Origin: Paenibacillus whitsoniae
Lineage (GTDB): Bacteria; Bacillota; Bacilli; Paenibacillales; NBRC-103111
NCBI RefSeq assembly: GCF_003955665.1
Contig: NZ_RXHU01000024.1
Location: 1 to 64,000 of the forward strand
DNA: 64,000 bases
Direction: 5' to 3'
How positions within the stretch are numbered: the first letter of the stretch is position 1; each line of letters begins with the position of its first letter. The translations under genes and the position numbers were made by a program. A model generated the notes under the pieces. The model was given only the letters and a program-made list of their open reading frames with translations, had not been told where the DNA came from and did not search any database. Shown one piece after another: positions 52,964 through 61,958 of the stretch.

Positions 52964-53767
52964 TTAAGCCTCTTCTTTCAGACCGTACGGAATGCAGAGC
53001 GGCACGCCGGCTCTTTGGTCTACGATAACGTCGGCCAAAATCCCGAACACATCCATCAGCATCGTCGGGGTCACAACCTCGAGCGGGCTGCCTTCGTACA
53101 CCACTTTGCCCGACTTGATCGCAATCAAATGATCCGCATAGCGCGTCGCATGGTTCAAGTCGTGCACGACCATGACGATCGTCGTTTTGTGCTGCTCGTT
53201 GATCTCCTTGAGCAGGCAGAGCACTTCAAGCTGATGCGCCATATCGAGGTACGTCGTCGGCTCGTCGAGGAACAGCATATCGGTCTGCTGCGCGAGGGCC
53301 ATGGCGATCCATACCCGTTGACGCTGACCGCCGGAGAGGTGGTCAATCGGGCGATCCTTGAACGCCGTCATGCCGGTTACTTCAAAAGCCCAGTTGACGA
53401 TGTCGCGATCCGCGCTCGTCATCTTCTGGAAGCCGCGCTGATGCGGGAAGCGGCCGTAGCCGACCAGCTCTTCCGCCGTAATGCCTTCCGGCGCCGTCGG
53501 GGATTGCGGAAGAATCGCCAGTTTCTTGGCGATATCCTTCGTAGATTGATGATGGATCGAGTGCCCATCCAGATACACCGTGCCGTTCGTCGGCTTCAGC
53601 AAACGCGACATGGCTTTGAGAATCGTCGATTTGCCGGATCCGTTCGCGCCGACGAGCGCTGTGATTTTGCCCGTTGGAATTTCGACATTGAGGTCGTTGA
53701 TAATATTCAGTTTCTCATAGGAAACATGCAGCTGTTCCGTATAAATCCGTGTAGCGGTCGATTGCAA
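52964..53767 (-). CDS. Siderophore ABC transporter ATPase (YusV/FhuC-like), orphan
   Basis: This ATPase of about 267 residues has Walker A GANGSGKST, Q-loop LPQSPTAPEG, signature LSGGQRQR, Walker B MLFLDEP and the H-loop (VVHDLNHA). It energises uptake of Fe(III)-siderophores. No permease or binding protein gene is adjacent, the arrangement of yusV in B. subtilis, whose ATPase serves several siderophore permeases. TTG 53767 lies nine bases after AAGGGG; ATG 53776 touches that site. A near-perfect Fur box overlaps its promoter. Confidence 0.9.
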   Translation of the reverse strand: MQSTATRIYTEQLHVSYEKLNIINDLNVEIPTGKITALVGANGSGKSTILKAMSRLLKPTNGTVYLDGHSIHHQSTKDIAKKLAILPQSPTAPEGITAEELVGYGRFPHQRGFQKMTSADRDIVNWAFEVTGMTAFKDRPIDHLSGGQRQRVWIAMALAQQTDMLFLDEPTTYLDMAHQLEVLCLLKEINEQHKTTIVMVVHDLNHATRYADHLIAIKSGKVVYEGSPLEVVTPTMLMDVFGILADVIVDQRAGVPLCIPYGLKEEA

Positions 53768-53838
53768 GGCGAACATCCCCTTTGGCTCAAATAGGTACAG
53801 AAGTATGCCAGAGTAACATTTCGGTCTATTCCAGTTAT

Positions 53839-53857
53839 CAGTAATGATAATCATTAT
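53839..53857. promoter_or_regulatory. Fur box of the siderophore ATPase gene
   Basis: AGTAATGATAATCATTATC matches the 19-bp Fur consensus at 17 positions and covers the -10 box, so iron-loaded Fur would repress. Confidence 0.85.
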
Positions 53858-53871
53858 CAATATAATTGTCA
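53843..53871 (-). promoter_or_regulatory. Sigma-A promoter of the siderophore ATPase gene
   Basis: On the minus strand, -35 TTGACA and -10 TATCAT are separated by 17 bp. Confidence 0.75.
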
Positions 53872-53931
53872 AGCATTTCTCGCTGGAAAAAGAGAAACCC
53901 CGGCATCCATAGGACACCGGGGGCTACCTGC

Positions 53932-55716
53932 TTACACCTTAAACCGCGAAACCGCCTCTTGCAGCTCCGTCGACATGCTGCTCAATCCAGACGCGGTGCG
54001 CGACACCTGGGCGATCGTCGCCAGCTGACGCTCGGACGCGGTCGCGACGGCCTGCGTCAGCTCCGTCGTCATCCGCGTCAGGTCGGCCATCTCGACGATG
54101 CCGGCCAGCACCTCCTCCGAGGATGCCGACATCTGCTCGGACACGGCCGACACTTCGGCCATCTGGTCCACGACCTGCTGCACGGTGGCCGCCAGCGCCT
54201 TGAACGTGCCGTCGGTCTGCTCCACGACGGACTGCATCGCCTCGACCTCGGCGAGTCCGCGATCCATGGCCACGACGGCCGCTTCCGTCTCCGACTGGAC
54301 GCGTTCCACGAGGTCGGCAATGCGTTCCGTCGCCTGCTTCGATTGATCCGCCAGCTTGCGGATCTCGCCGGAGACGACGACGAAGCCCTTGCCGTGCTCG
54401 CCGGCCCGCACCGCCTCAATGGAGGCGTTCAATGCGAGCAGGTTCGTTTGCTTCGTCACCGTTGAGATGAGCACGGTGATGTCGCCGATTTCCTCCGACA
54501 GCTGCTTCAAGCTGTGAAGCGCCGACACCGCCTGCTGCACCGAGCCGAGCGCTTCGGTAATTTGTTTCAAGTTACTCTGCATGCGCTCATTGCCTTCTTC
54601 CGTACGCACATGCGCATGCTCCGACAAATCCGTTGCTTGCCCGGCCGATTCCGCAACGCGCTGGATGCCGACGGCCATTTCGTTCATCGCCAGCGAGCTT
54701 TCCTGCGTGCCTTGGAGCTGTTGCTCCGACTGCGTCGCCAGACGTCCCATCATGCCGGAGACTGTCTCCGTCGAGGCCGACGACGATTGCGCGCCGGCAA
54801 TCAACGTTTCCGAAGCAGACGATACTTGCTGCGCCGCTTGACCGATATGCTGAACGAGCGACCTGAGGTTCGTTATCATCTCTTTAAAATGATTGCCGAG
54901 CAGGGCAAGCTCATCCTTCCGACGACTGTAGGGCATATCCGCGACAGACAAATCGCCTTGCGAAGCGGCTTGTATCAGCTTCAGCAGCGGACGGACCGGG
55001 CGCATCAGCAGACGCACAACAGTCGAGATGAACGCCATGCCCACAGCCAGCGCGATCAAGCCGGTCCAGATCGATTGCATTAAATAGCCATGCATCTGTT
55101 TTTGAAGAATGCTGTAATCATAATCAAGCCCCGCAAAAGCAACCAGCTTGCCGTCCTTATCCCGGATCGCGCTCACCGCGCTGACCCAAGTGCCCACCGA
55201 ATCTTTATAGACACCCGTGATGCCGAAGCCTGTTTTTTCCGCATCCTCCAGCGCATCGCGAAGCTCCTTCACCGGTACATACGGCTCTGCCGGCTTCTCG
55301 TCCACATACAGATTCGAGTTGGATAACAAGTTCAACAGCGCAGGCTCACCGTCAGACGTGATCCAGTCCGGGTAGAACAAATATGCGTTTTCCACCAGCT
55401 CACTGGTCGAAACGCGGTCCATATCCTGCTGGACCTCAATGACCTCCGGTACGGTTTTGTAGGCTTCCTGATTTTTTTTGAGTTCAACTTTGGACTTTTC
55501 GATACTGCCGATCTTCTGTACTAACGGCGCATGGAAAATCTCCTCCATCGCCGTCAGTTCATCCGTCATCTGCCCCTGATGCTGCGTATAGGAAATGAAA
55601 GTGAGCAGTGCACAGAGAATAATGTAGCACGTCGCGGTTAACGCGGAGATTTTGAACACAATGGAACGAAAATAAGAAACGGATGATGGATTGCCAGGCT
55701 TTTGCGGTTGTGGCAT
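53932..55716 (-). CDS. Methyl-accepting chemotaxis protein
   Basis: This 594-residue chemoreceptor has an N-terminal transmembrane segment, an extracytoplasmic dCache/sCache-like sensor (about 45-230), a second transmembrane segment, HAMP and a long cytoplasmic coiled-coil signalling domain with the hairpin tip [20 protein letters not shown]. The ligand is unknown. ATG 55716 is preceded by GGAGGTG; the open frame continues about 100 codons upstream, but that part only shadows the AraC gene in another frame. Confidence 0.92.
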   Translation of the reverse strand: MPQPQKPGNPSSVSYFRSIVFKISALTATCYIILCALLTFISYTQHQGQMTDELTAMEEIFHAPLVQKIGSIEKSKVELKKNQEAYKTVPEVIEVQQDMDRVSTSELVENAYLFYPDWITSDGEPALLNLLSNSNLYVDEKPAEPYVPVKELRDALEDAEKTGFGITGVYKDSVGTWVSAVSAIRDKDGKLVAFAGLDYDYSILQKQMHGYLMQSIWTGLIALAVGMAFISTVVRLLMRPVRPLLKLIQAASQGDLSVADMPYSRRKDELALLGNHFKEMITNLRSLVQHIGQAAQQVSSASETLIAGAQSSSASTETVSGMMGRLATQSEQQLQGTQESSLAMNEMAVGIQRVAESAGQATDLSEHAHVRTEEGNERMQSNLKQITEALGSVQQAVSALHSLKQLSEEIGDITVLISTVTKQTNLLALNASIEAVRAGEHGKGFVVVSGEIRKLADQSKQATERIADLVERVQSETEAAVVAMDRGLAEVEAMQSVVEQTDGTFKALAATVQQVVDQMAEVSAVSEQMSASSEEVLAGIVEMADLTRMTTELTQAVATASERQLATIAQVSRTASGLSSMSTELQEAVSRFKV

Positions 55717-55867
55717 GGTTAACAAAGCACCTCCAAAAATGTCCAACGAAAGCATAATGAAAATGACTTGCAAATTTACAAGATAGGTCAACAGTCCCCT
55801 ATATTTCGACAAACTTTTCGGGAATTCCTGCCCATGATTTTGTGAATTTTGGAGCCGTCCGCCCCGT

Positions 55868-56887
55868 TCAGAGCATGTGCGCCAGCCGGTATTGCTTCGG
55901 CGTTTGGCCGGTCCATTTTTTGAATGCGTTCTGAAAGGCGCTCGGCTCCGAAAAGCCCAGCAAATAGGCGACCTCGGAGATTTTGTAGCCGGGCTTAGCC
56001 AAATAGCTCGCGGCAAGCTCCTGCCGGACGCGGTTCAGCATCTCCTGATAGGTCGTCTGTTCCTGCTGCAGCTTCGCTTGCAGGCTGCGCGTGCTCATCG
56101 CGAACGCCACCGCGGCTTCTCCCAGTGCAGGCAGGCCGCCGGGCATGCTTTTTAACATCCACGCATACAGCTCATCCGAGAAAAGGCGTCCGCGCAGCAG
56201 CCGATCCTTCGCATCTTCCGCGATCCCTTCGAACGTCGCCCGCAACTGGCTGTCGGCAAACAGAACCGGATAGCCGAAAATCTCCATCGGATACCGCAGC
56301 CGATTGCTCTGTCGGCCGAACTGCGGGACGATGCCGAACACACGGCGGTATTCTTCTTCAGCCGCCCCTCGCCCGTGCGCAAAACTCGCCTCCAACAGAG
56401 GAATCGGCCGGCAGCTGAGCCGCTGCAGGATGTGATGGATGGAGCTTGCAATGTCCTCGACACAGTGCCGAGTCGGCGGATGTTGTGTATGCTGATAAGC
56501 CAGCGTGATCCAGACGGCCTCCCCCTCCTGCTCCCAATCCACGTGAAAACCGCTGCATACGATGGCATTGTATTTACCGTAAGCCTCCATCGCTTGGCCC
56601 AGCGTCTGGGAATGCTGCATCACGTAGCCGACAAGGCCGAGATCGGACACCTCCATCGCCTGGCCCTGATGCAGGCCGAAGGCGGGATCCCCTGTCATCT
56701 CCGCAGCGAGGATGGTGAGCTTCTCAAATGCTTCGTTAGTGAGGCGAGCATCAATTTGCTGCAGCAGCGCAGGATCGATGCCCGCCTCGCGCAGCAGCTC
56801 CCCTTGGTCAAGACCGCTGAAGACGCACCTTTTTAAAATGGGATGCACAAACGAAATCGACACCCCGCTCACCGGACTCCTATTCAT
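55868..56887 (-). CDS. AraC-family regulator with arabinose-binding-like N domain
   Basis: This 339-residue regulator has a large N-terminal AraC_binding_2-like domain and a C-terminal HTH_18 ([31 protein letters not shown]), an arrangement (OruR/GbdR type) more common in Pseudomonadota than in bacilli, so possibly acquired. ATG 56887 lies nine bases after AAGGAGAAG. It is divergent from the quinone-reductase-like gene and may control it. Confidence 0.87.
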   Translation of the reverse strand: MNRSPVSGVSISFVHPILKRCVFSGLDQGELLREAGIDPALLQQIDARLTNEAFEKLTILAAEMTGDPAFGLHQGQAMEVSDLGLVGYVMQHSQTLGQAMEAYGKYNAIVCSGFHVDWEQEGEAVWITLAYQHTQHPPTRHCVEDIASSIHHILQRLSCRPIPLLEASFAHGRGAAEEEYRRVFGIVPQFGRQSNRLRYPMEIFGYPVLFADSQLRATFEGIAEDAKDRLLRGRLFSDELYAWMLKSMPGGLPALGEAAVAFAMSTRSLQAKLQQEQTTYQEMLNRVRQELAASYLAKPGYKISEVAYLLGFSEPSAFQNAFKKWTGQTPKQYRLAHML

Positions 56888-57061
56888 CGTTAAGCTTCTC
56901 CTTTTTGCACGTTTGCGCATGTTTTTCGCGTGAATGATCCTACCGCGCTTCCACGGTCTAACGTATGATTTCTATATCTTACCACGCACGGAAGCCGCCG
57001 TAGAATAGCTAAGTCTGCCACAGGCGGCCGCCGCTGTGCATCACAAGGAGGAACGACCCCA

Positions 57062-57643
57062 ATGCCATCCCGTATCGCGATGATTCAAGGACATCCCCAT
57101 TCCGAAAGCTACTGCGCTGCCCTCGCGGCAGCCTATACCAAAGGCGCGCTGAACAGCGGAGCCGAAATCCGTCATATCCATGTGGGCACTCTTCATTTTG
57201 AGCCTAATTTGGCCTACGGCTACTCGAAGCGCATGGAGCTGGAAGCTGATCTGCTCGCGGCGCAGGAAACGATTCGTTGGGCTGATCACCTGGTATTCGT
57301 GTATCCGACGTGGTGGGGAACGATCCCTGCCCTGCTAAAAGGCTTCATCGACCGCACCTTTCTCCCCGGCTTCGCATACCAAAAACGCGCAGGCTCCGTC
57401 CTGTGGGATAAGCTGCTGCAAGGCAAGTCCGCGCGCCTCCTCGTGACGATGGATACGCCGTCCTGGTACAACCGCCTCGTCTACCGGCAGGGCGGCCATC
57501 ACGTCATGAAGCGCGCAACGCTTCAATACTGCGGGGTGAACCCGGTGCGCATCACCGAGTTGACGCCGGTCAGCAGTTCTACGCCACAGCAGCGGGAGCG
57601 GTGGCTCGCGAAAGCAGAGCAGTTGGGGCTCAAGCGGGCTTAA
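57062..57643 (+). CDS. NAD(P)H quinone oxidoreductase (YwrO/KefF-like)
   Basis: This 193-residue flavodoxin-fold protein has an N-terminal IQGHPHSESYCAALA FMN-binding loop and the FVYPTWWGTIPALLKGFIDRTF segment, as in two-electron quinone reductases. It would reduce quinones without semiquinone formation. It is divergent from the AraC gene. AAGGAGG precedes ATG 57062. Confidence 0.87.
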   Translation: MPSRIAMIQGHPHSESYCAALAAAYTKGALNSGAEIRHIHVGTLHFEPNLAYGYSKRMELEADLLAAQETIRWADHLVFVYPTWWGTIPALLKGFIDRTFLPGFAYQKRAGSVLWDKLLQGKSARLLVTMDTPSWYNRLVYRQGGHHVMKRATLQYCGVNPVRITELTPVSSSTPQQRERWLAKAEQLGLKRA

Positions 57644-57839
57644 ATACGGACTATGGCGCTGGACTTAAGGAGGTCGTGGCGGTGGCTGGCGTGATATCGG
57701 CCACTGGCGTCTGATTGGATCGTTTCCGTGTGCTCCGCATCGTCCGCCGGCGTCTGGTTGGATTGATTCCGTACCGCGACGTATCGCCAGCGGCGCTTTC
57801 AGCGGTTGAGGGTCGCGCTGCCGCACGACGAATCGGCTA

Positions 57840-57868
57840 TTGACGTGATGCCCAATATAATTGATAAT
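57840..57868 (+). promoter_or_regulatory. Promoter of the heme-oxygenase-like gene
   Basis: -35 TTGACG and -10 GATAAT are 17 bp apart; the -10 is inside the Fur box. The stretch 57644-57839 shows no gene. Confidence 0.7.
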
Positions 57869-57878
57869 TATTCTCAAT
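57858..57878. promoter_or_regulatory. Fur box of the heme-oxygenase-like gene
   Basis: TGATAATTATTCTCA (57862-57876) fits the 7-1-7 Fur motif with one mismatch. It is enclosed by the wider inverted repeat CCCAAT / ATTGGG at 57851-57882. Confidence 0.75.
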
Positions 57879-57942
57879 TGGGTGTCATCCGGTGAGCTTG
57901 TGCACCGTAGCCACCACGCTATTACCGCTTGGAGGAAATGCC

Positions 57943-58281
57943 ATGCTTATTCAACAAAGAACGATTGTTGTGCAGCCGGGGAATGCCGATAAGGTTGTGG
58001 AACGCTTTAGCAAGGAAGGGCCGCTGGACGGCATGGAAGGTCTGATCGACGTTACCGTGATGGTCAATAAGAAGAACAAGGAGACAGAAGAAGTTGTCGT
58101 CTTCATTCGTTGGGAGTCTGAAGAAGCGTGGAAGAACTGGGAGAAAAGCCCCGCCCATCTCGAAGGTCACCGCAACGCCCGCGGCCAACAGCCGCCAGAC
58201 TATGTGGTCAGCTCAACGGTGAAAATGTTTGAGGTGAAAAAGGTGCGACCTGGCCAATTCCGCCAGCGGCAGGAAGGGTAA
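57943..58281 (+). CDS. IsdG/HmoA-like heme monooxygenase (ABM domain)
   Basis: This 112-residue ferredoxin-like ABM-domain protein has the FIRWESEEAWKNWEKSPAH segment whose Trp and His positions fit IsdG-type heme-degrading enzymes. It would open heme to release iron. The Fur-controlled promoter supports an iron-acquisition role. ATG 57943 is seven bases after GGAGG; the upstream in-frame extension lacks support. Confidence 0.82.
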   Translation: MLIQQRTIVVQPGNADKVVERFSKEGPLDGMEGLIDVTVMVNKKNKETEEVVVFIRWESEEAWKNWEKSPAHLEGHRNARGQQPPDYVVSSTVKMFEVKKVRPGQFRQRQEG

Positions 58282-58513
58282 GCTCTTGGCAAAGGCGGCG
58301 AGTTCACGCCTTTCGATGGCCGCAATATGGGGCATCGGCCGCCCTAAGGCTGCCGCTTAGATGCCTGCAGCCGGCAGGGGCAGCCGAATGGGACGGCACG
58401 GGACAGTATGAGACCGTATGGGGCATGAGGCTGGGGCTATGTGCGGTCGGCTAGAACAATCACATGGGTTTAGGGGCTGTATGGACTGCATTGGACATCT
58501 TTCTTAGGCACAA

Positions 58514-58705
58514 CCTGCAAAAAGTACATGTAAATGGCCCCAAAACCGAAAAATCGGGCAAGAACCTGCATTTCTTACAGCAAAAAATAGGACGGTCGCC
58601 AATTTGGAGGATTTCTCGTAATTTCAAGCCTGGTTTACTGTAGGAAATACAGGAAAATATATCATTCTGACCTTCACCTGCATGATTTGCTGTAAGAAAT
58701 ACAGG
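58514..58705. repeat. Family-2 dispersed element, copy B (192 bp)
   Basis: Forward arms start at 58514 (CCTGCAAAAAGTACATG) and 58565 (CCTGCATTTCTTACAGCA); inverted arms end at 58653 (TGTAGGAAATACAGG) and 58705 (GCTGTAAGAAATACAGG). Pair spacing is 51-52 bp and the core is 89 bp. The gene-free stretch 58282-58844 holds this and a terminator-like hairpin at 58774. Confidence 0.8.
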
Positions 58706-58773
58706 AAGGTGACCCTGCGGCGCGGCGGTTAACCGCTTACCGGCCCTCCAGGCCGCGGTCCTTTATGGGAACC

Positions 58774-58796
58774 CGCCGGCATAAGCCGGCGTTTTT
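58774..58796 (+). terminator. Terminator-like hairpin
   Basis: CGCCGGC / GCCGGCG with a four-base loop is followed by TTTTT on the plus strand. It is about 490 bp from the nearest plus-strand gene, so which transcript it ends is unclear. Confidence 0.55.
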
Positions 58797-58844
58797 GGCG
58801 TGGCGTCGGCGTCGCGCTGCCACGAGCCTTGCCGCCTTTGCCCG

Positions 58845-59210
58845 CTACACCTCATGCAGCGCATCCAGCGCCGCCTGCTCGTCGGCGACAAAGAAGAAGT
58901 GACGCCCGTGGTTGCATTCGTAAATAAAATCGCGCAGGCTTTTGCTGTTATACTGCGAAAAGTCGCCGACAATGGCCAGCTTCACTTGATAATTGGTGAA
59001 CTTTTGCAAAATATCGCCCGCCAGCTTCGTGCGCAGCTCAAAAAATTCCTCCGTCAGGTTCTCCTTCCGGATCACGATTTTATGGCAATCGTGGGCGTAC
59101 CTCACGTTCGCCATCAGGTCCAGCGCATCCTGGACCTCGCGGATCAGCACGTCAGCGCTCTCCACAATCGCGACTTCGGACGTGCCTTTTTGATTCATGG
59201 TAATGTTCAC
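58845..59210 (-). CDS. DUF4180-like protein
   Basis: This protein of about 121 residues matches my memory of DUF4180: an N-terminal VAIVESADVLIREVQDALDLMANV and a C-terminal ...IVGDFSQYNSKSLRDFIYECNHGRHFFFVADEQAAL, similar to small STAS-like alpha/beta proteins. Function unknown. GTG 59210 (after GGGAGG) or ATG 59198 could start it. It follows the HxlR gene by 50 bp on the same strand and may be co-transcribed with it. Confidence 0.78.
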   Translation of the reverse strand: MNITMNQKGTSEVAIVESADVLIREVQDALDLMANVRYAHDCHKIVIRKENLTEEFFELRTKLAGDILQKFTNYQVKLAIVGDFSQYNSKSLRDFIYECNHGRHFFFVADEQAALDALHEV

Positions 59211-59260
59211 CTTGCTCGCCTCCCTTTTACTTGATTATTGTGCCAACTGCCATAACAGGA

Positions 59261-59653
59261 TCAAGACGTCACAACCGGCTCCGCCTCGCCCTTCTTATTC
59301 AGGACATTATCCTCCAACACGGCAGATAAATCCCCATGCTCCATAATAATATGCCGCTCCCCCCATGAACACAAGGAATCCAGAATCGGCTTCAGACTCA
59401 TGCCGTACTCCGTCAGCTCATATTCCACCTTGGGCGGGACCTGGTTGTAAACAATGCGGCGCAAGATGCCGTCTTCTTCCAGCTCGCGAAGCTGCTGCGT
59501 CAGCATTTTTTGCGTGATGCGCGGCATGAGGCGTTTGAAGTCGCTGGTGCGCTTCTTGCCGTGGGTCAAATGGCACAAAATCACACATTTCCACTTGCCG
59601 CCGATCACCTCGAGTGTCGCTTCCACCCCGATATTGTACAGCTTTTGGCTCAT
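59261..59653 (-). CDS. HxlR-family redox-type regulator
   Basis: This 130-residue winged-helix regulator has the HxlR signature (VIGGKWKCVILCHLTHGKKRTSDFKRLMPRITQKMLTQQLRELEEDG). C23 and C27 in the first helix could sense thiol-reactive compounds, as in YodB/HypR. GGAGGAGAAG precedes ATG 59653. It is divergent from the MFS/aldo-keto reductase operon, its likely target. Confidence 0.9.
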   Translation of the reverse strand: MSQKLYNIGVEATLEVIGGKWKCVILCHLTHGKKRTSDFKRLMPRITQKMLTQQLRELEEDGILRRIVYNQVPPKVEYELTEYGMSLKPILDSLCSWGERHIIMEHGDLSAVLEDNVLNKKGEAEPVVTS

Positions 59654-59691
59654 ATGCTTCTCCTCCTAACACTTTCCCATAGGCACTAAAA

Positions 59692-59722
59692 AGTACCTAC
59701 AGTACTTGAAAGTACGTACTGT
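59692..59722. promoter_or_regulatory. Clustered AGTAC repeats, candidate HxlR operator
   Basis: Three AGTAC motifs lie in 31 bp of the divergent intergenic region and a further AAGTACTG lies at 59772. They can pair as TACT-N4-AGTA and TACC-N3-AGTA, reminiscent of the TACT-N7-AGTA boxes of YodB-type HxlR proteins. Confidence 0.5.
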
Positions 59723-59798
59723 TCTTTCCGATCGGAATATCTGATAATAGCATCTACCGGCCGGGAATTACAAGTACTGTTGTTAGGAGTGAACCCAC

Positions 59799-61025
59799 AT
59801 GGAGCACAACCAGAAATCCACGATGGCGCTGCTCGCCCTCGCAGTTAGCGCCTTTGCTATTGGCACAACCGAGTTTATCAGTGTCGGACTGCTTCCGCTC
59901 ATCGCTGAAGACCTTCATATAGCCCTCACGACGGCGGGTCTTACCGTCACCTTATACGCCCTTGGGGTCACCTTCGGAGCCCCCGTGCTCACGTCGCTGA
60001 CCTCCACCGTTTCCCGCAAAACGCTGCTGCTCTGGATTATGACGGTGTTCATCATCGGCAACCTGCTCGCCGCGACCGCGGGCAGCGTCGCGGTGCTGCT
60101 CATCGCCCGCATCGTGTCCGCGCTGGCGCACGGCGTGTTCATGTCGATCGGGTCCACGATCGCCGCAGATCTCGTTCCGGAGAACCGCAGGGCAAGCGCG
60201 ATAGCGCTCATGTTCTCCGGTTTAACCGTCGCCACCGTCACCGGGGTGCCGCTGGGCACGTACCTCGGCCAGCAGCTCGGCTGGCGGGCCGCGTTCTTCG
60301 CGATCGCCGCCGTCGGCGTGCTGGCGCTGATCGCGAACCTGGTCTTGGTGTCCGCGAAGCTGCGCCGCGGCACCAAGACGAAGCTCGCCGTGCAGCTGAA
60401 GCTGGTCGCCAGCCCGCGGCTGCTGCTCGCTTTGGCCATGACCGCCCTGGGGTATGGCGGGACGTTCGTCGTTTTTACGTACTTGTCTCCCCTGCTGCAT
60501 GACATCGCAGGGTTTCAAGAGAGCACCGTTGCGCTCATCCTCCTCGTGTACGGCATTGCCATCGCCATAGGCAACGTCATCGGAGGACGTGCCGCGAACC
60601 ACAAGCCGAGCAAAGCGCTGCTCATCATGTTTCTCGCGCAGGCCGTCGTGCTGTTCGTCTTGATGTTCACCGCGCCGTTCAAAGTCGCGGGCTTAATCAC
60701 GATTTTTTCGCTCGGATTACTTGCCTTCATGAGCGTGCCCGGCCTGCAAATCTATGTCGTACAGCTAGCCGAGCAATTCGCGCCTGAGGCCAAGGACGTG
60801 GCATCCGCTTTTAACATTGCGGCATTCAATGCCGGCATTGCCATCGGCGCCTCCCTCGGCGGCTTCGTAACCGATCACCTTGGCTTGATTCACACCACAT
60901 GGGTCGGCGGCCTCATGGTTCTCGGCGCGGTGGGGCTCACAGCCTGGAGCCGTTCCCTGGAAAAATCCGTATCTGCACAACCGCAGCAACAACAAGCCCA
61001 ACATATAGGAGGAGTTTCCCAATGA
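59799..61025 (+). CDS. MFS exporter (DHA1, AraJ/YdhP-like), second copy
   Basis: This 408-residue 12-transmembrane exporter is paralogous to the one at 44129 (AVSAFAIGTTEFISVGLLPLIA). Its C terminus is extended and Gln-rich. TTAGGAG precedes ATG 59799. Its stop overlaps the aldo-keto reductase start by ATGA, so the two form an operon, probably under the divergent HxlR regulator. Confidence 0.9.
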   Translation: MEHNQKSTMALLALAVSAFAIGTTEFISVGLLPLIAEDLHIALTTAGLTVTLYALGVTFGAPVLTSLTSTVSRKTLLLWIMTVFIIGNLLAATAGSVAVLLIARIVSALAHGVFMSIGSTIAADLVPENRRASAIALMFSGLTVATVTGVPLGTYLGQQLGWRAAFFAIAAVGVLALIANLVLVSAKLRRGTKTKLAVQLKLVASPRLLLALAMTALGYGGTFVVFTYLSPLLHDIAGFQESTVALILLVYGIAIAIGNVIGGRAANHKPSKALLIMFLAQAVVLFVLMFTAPFKVAGLITIFSLGLLAFMSVPGLQIYVVQLAEQFAPEAKDVASAFNIAAFNAGIAIGASLGGFVTDHLGLIHTTWVGGLMVLGAVGLTAWSRSLEKSVSAQPQQQQAQHIGGVSQ

Positions 61026-61876
61026 GCAATCACACTATTCAAAACATACAAGATACTGTCGCCCTGCATAACGGCGTTCAGATGCCGCGCCTGGGGCTTG
61101 GCGTTTTTCAAGTCGCCGACGGCCCGGAGGTGGTCGATTCGGTGAAAGCCGCGATCGGTACCGGCTACCGCAGCATTGATACGGCTGCGATCTACGGCAA
61201 TGAAGCGAGCGTAGGTCAAGGGCTGCGCGAAGCCATTACCGAGCACGGCGTGGCACGTGAAGCGCTGTTTGTCACGTCGAAGGTGTGGAACGCCGACCTC
61301 GGCTATGACGCAACGCTGGCGGCCTACGAGGCCAGCTTGCAGAAGCTCGGTCTGGCACAGCTCGACCTGTACCTGATCCACTGGCCGGTCGAGGGCAAAT
61401 ACAGTGAAGCGTGGCGCGCACTGGAGGATCTGTATCTCGCTGGTCGTGTCCGTGCTATCGGCGTCAGCAACTTCCACGTCCACCATCTCGAGACACTGAT
61501 GCAGACCGCCCGCATCAAACCGATGGTGAACCAGGTCGAGCTGCACCCGTTGCTCGCGCAGCAGGAGCTGGACGCGTACTGCCGCGAGCACGGTATCCAG
61601 CTCGAAGCGTGGTCGCCGCTCATGCAGGGACAGCTGCTGGAGCATCCGGTAATACAGGCGATCGGCGCGCGCCACGGCAAATCGGTGGCGCAGGTCATTC
61701 TGCGCTGGGATCTGCAGCGCGGCATCGTGACGATTCCGAAATCGACGAAACCCCACCGCATTCAAGAGAATGCGTCCCTGTTCGATTTCGAGCTTTCGGC
61801 CGCGGAGATGCAGGCTATCGACGCCTTGAACGAGAACCGGCGCGTCGGCCCGGACCCGGACAATTTTGACTTTTAA
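61022..61876 (+). CDS. Aldo-keto reductase (YvgN-like)
   Basis: This 284-residue NADPH-dependent TIM-barrel reductase has the catalytic tetrad D53, Y58, K87 and H120, with LDLYLIHWP, GVSNF and the cofactor segment IPKSTKPHRIQEN. It probably reduces reactive aldehydes such as methylglyoxal. It overlaps the exporter gene by four bases; the longer open frame starting at 60899 lies inside the exporter gene and is rejected. Confidence 0.92.
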   Translation: MSNHTIQNIQDTVALHNGVQMPRLGLGVFQVADGPEVVDSVKAAIGTGYRSIDTAAIYGNEASVGQGLREAITEHGVAREALFVTSKVWNADLGYDATLAAYEASLQKLGLAQLDLYLIHWPVEGKYSEAWRALEDLYLAGRVRAIGVSNFHVHHLETLMQTARIKPMVNQVELHPLLAQQELDAYCREHGIQLEAWSPLMQGQLLEHPVIQAIGARHGKSVAQVILRWDLQRGIVTIPKSTKPHRIQENASLFDFELSAAEMQAIDALNENRRVGPDPDNFDF

Positions 61877-61958
61877 AGCTGCGGGCATGCAGTGAATAAT
61901 TTCCAGCGGGATGGCAGAAAGTACATCTATCCAATACAGGGAGGATGTACCACGAGCC

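Noticed and set aside
55717-56016. N-terminal extension of the chemoreceptor by about 100 codons
   Set aside because: The extension overlaps the AraC gene in another frame, is Arg/Ser/Pro-rich, and the true start at 55716 has its own ribosome site and the expected membrane segment.
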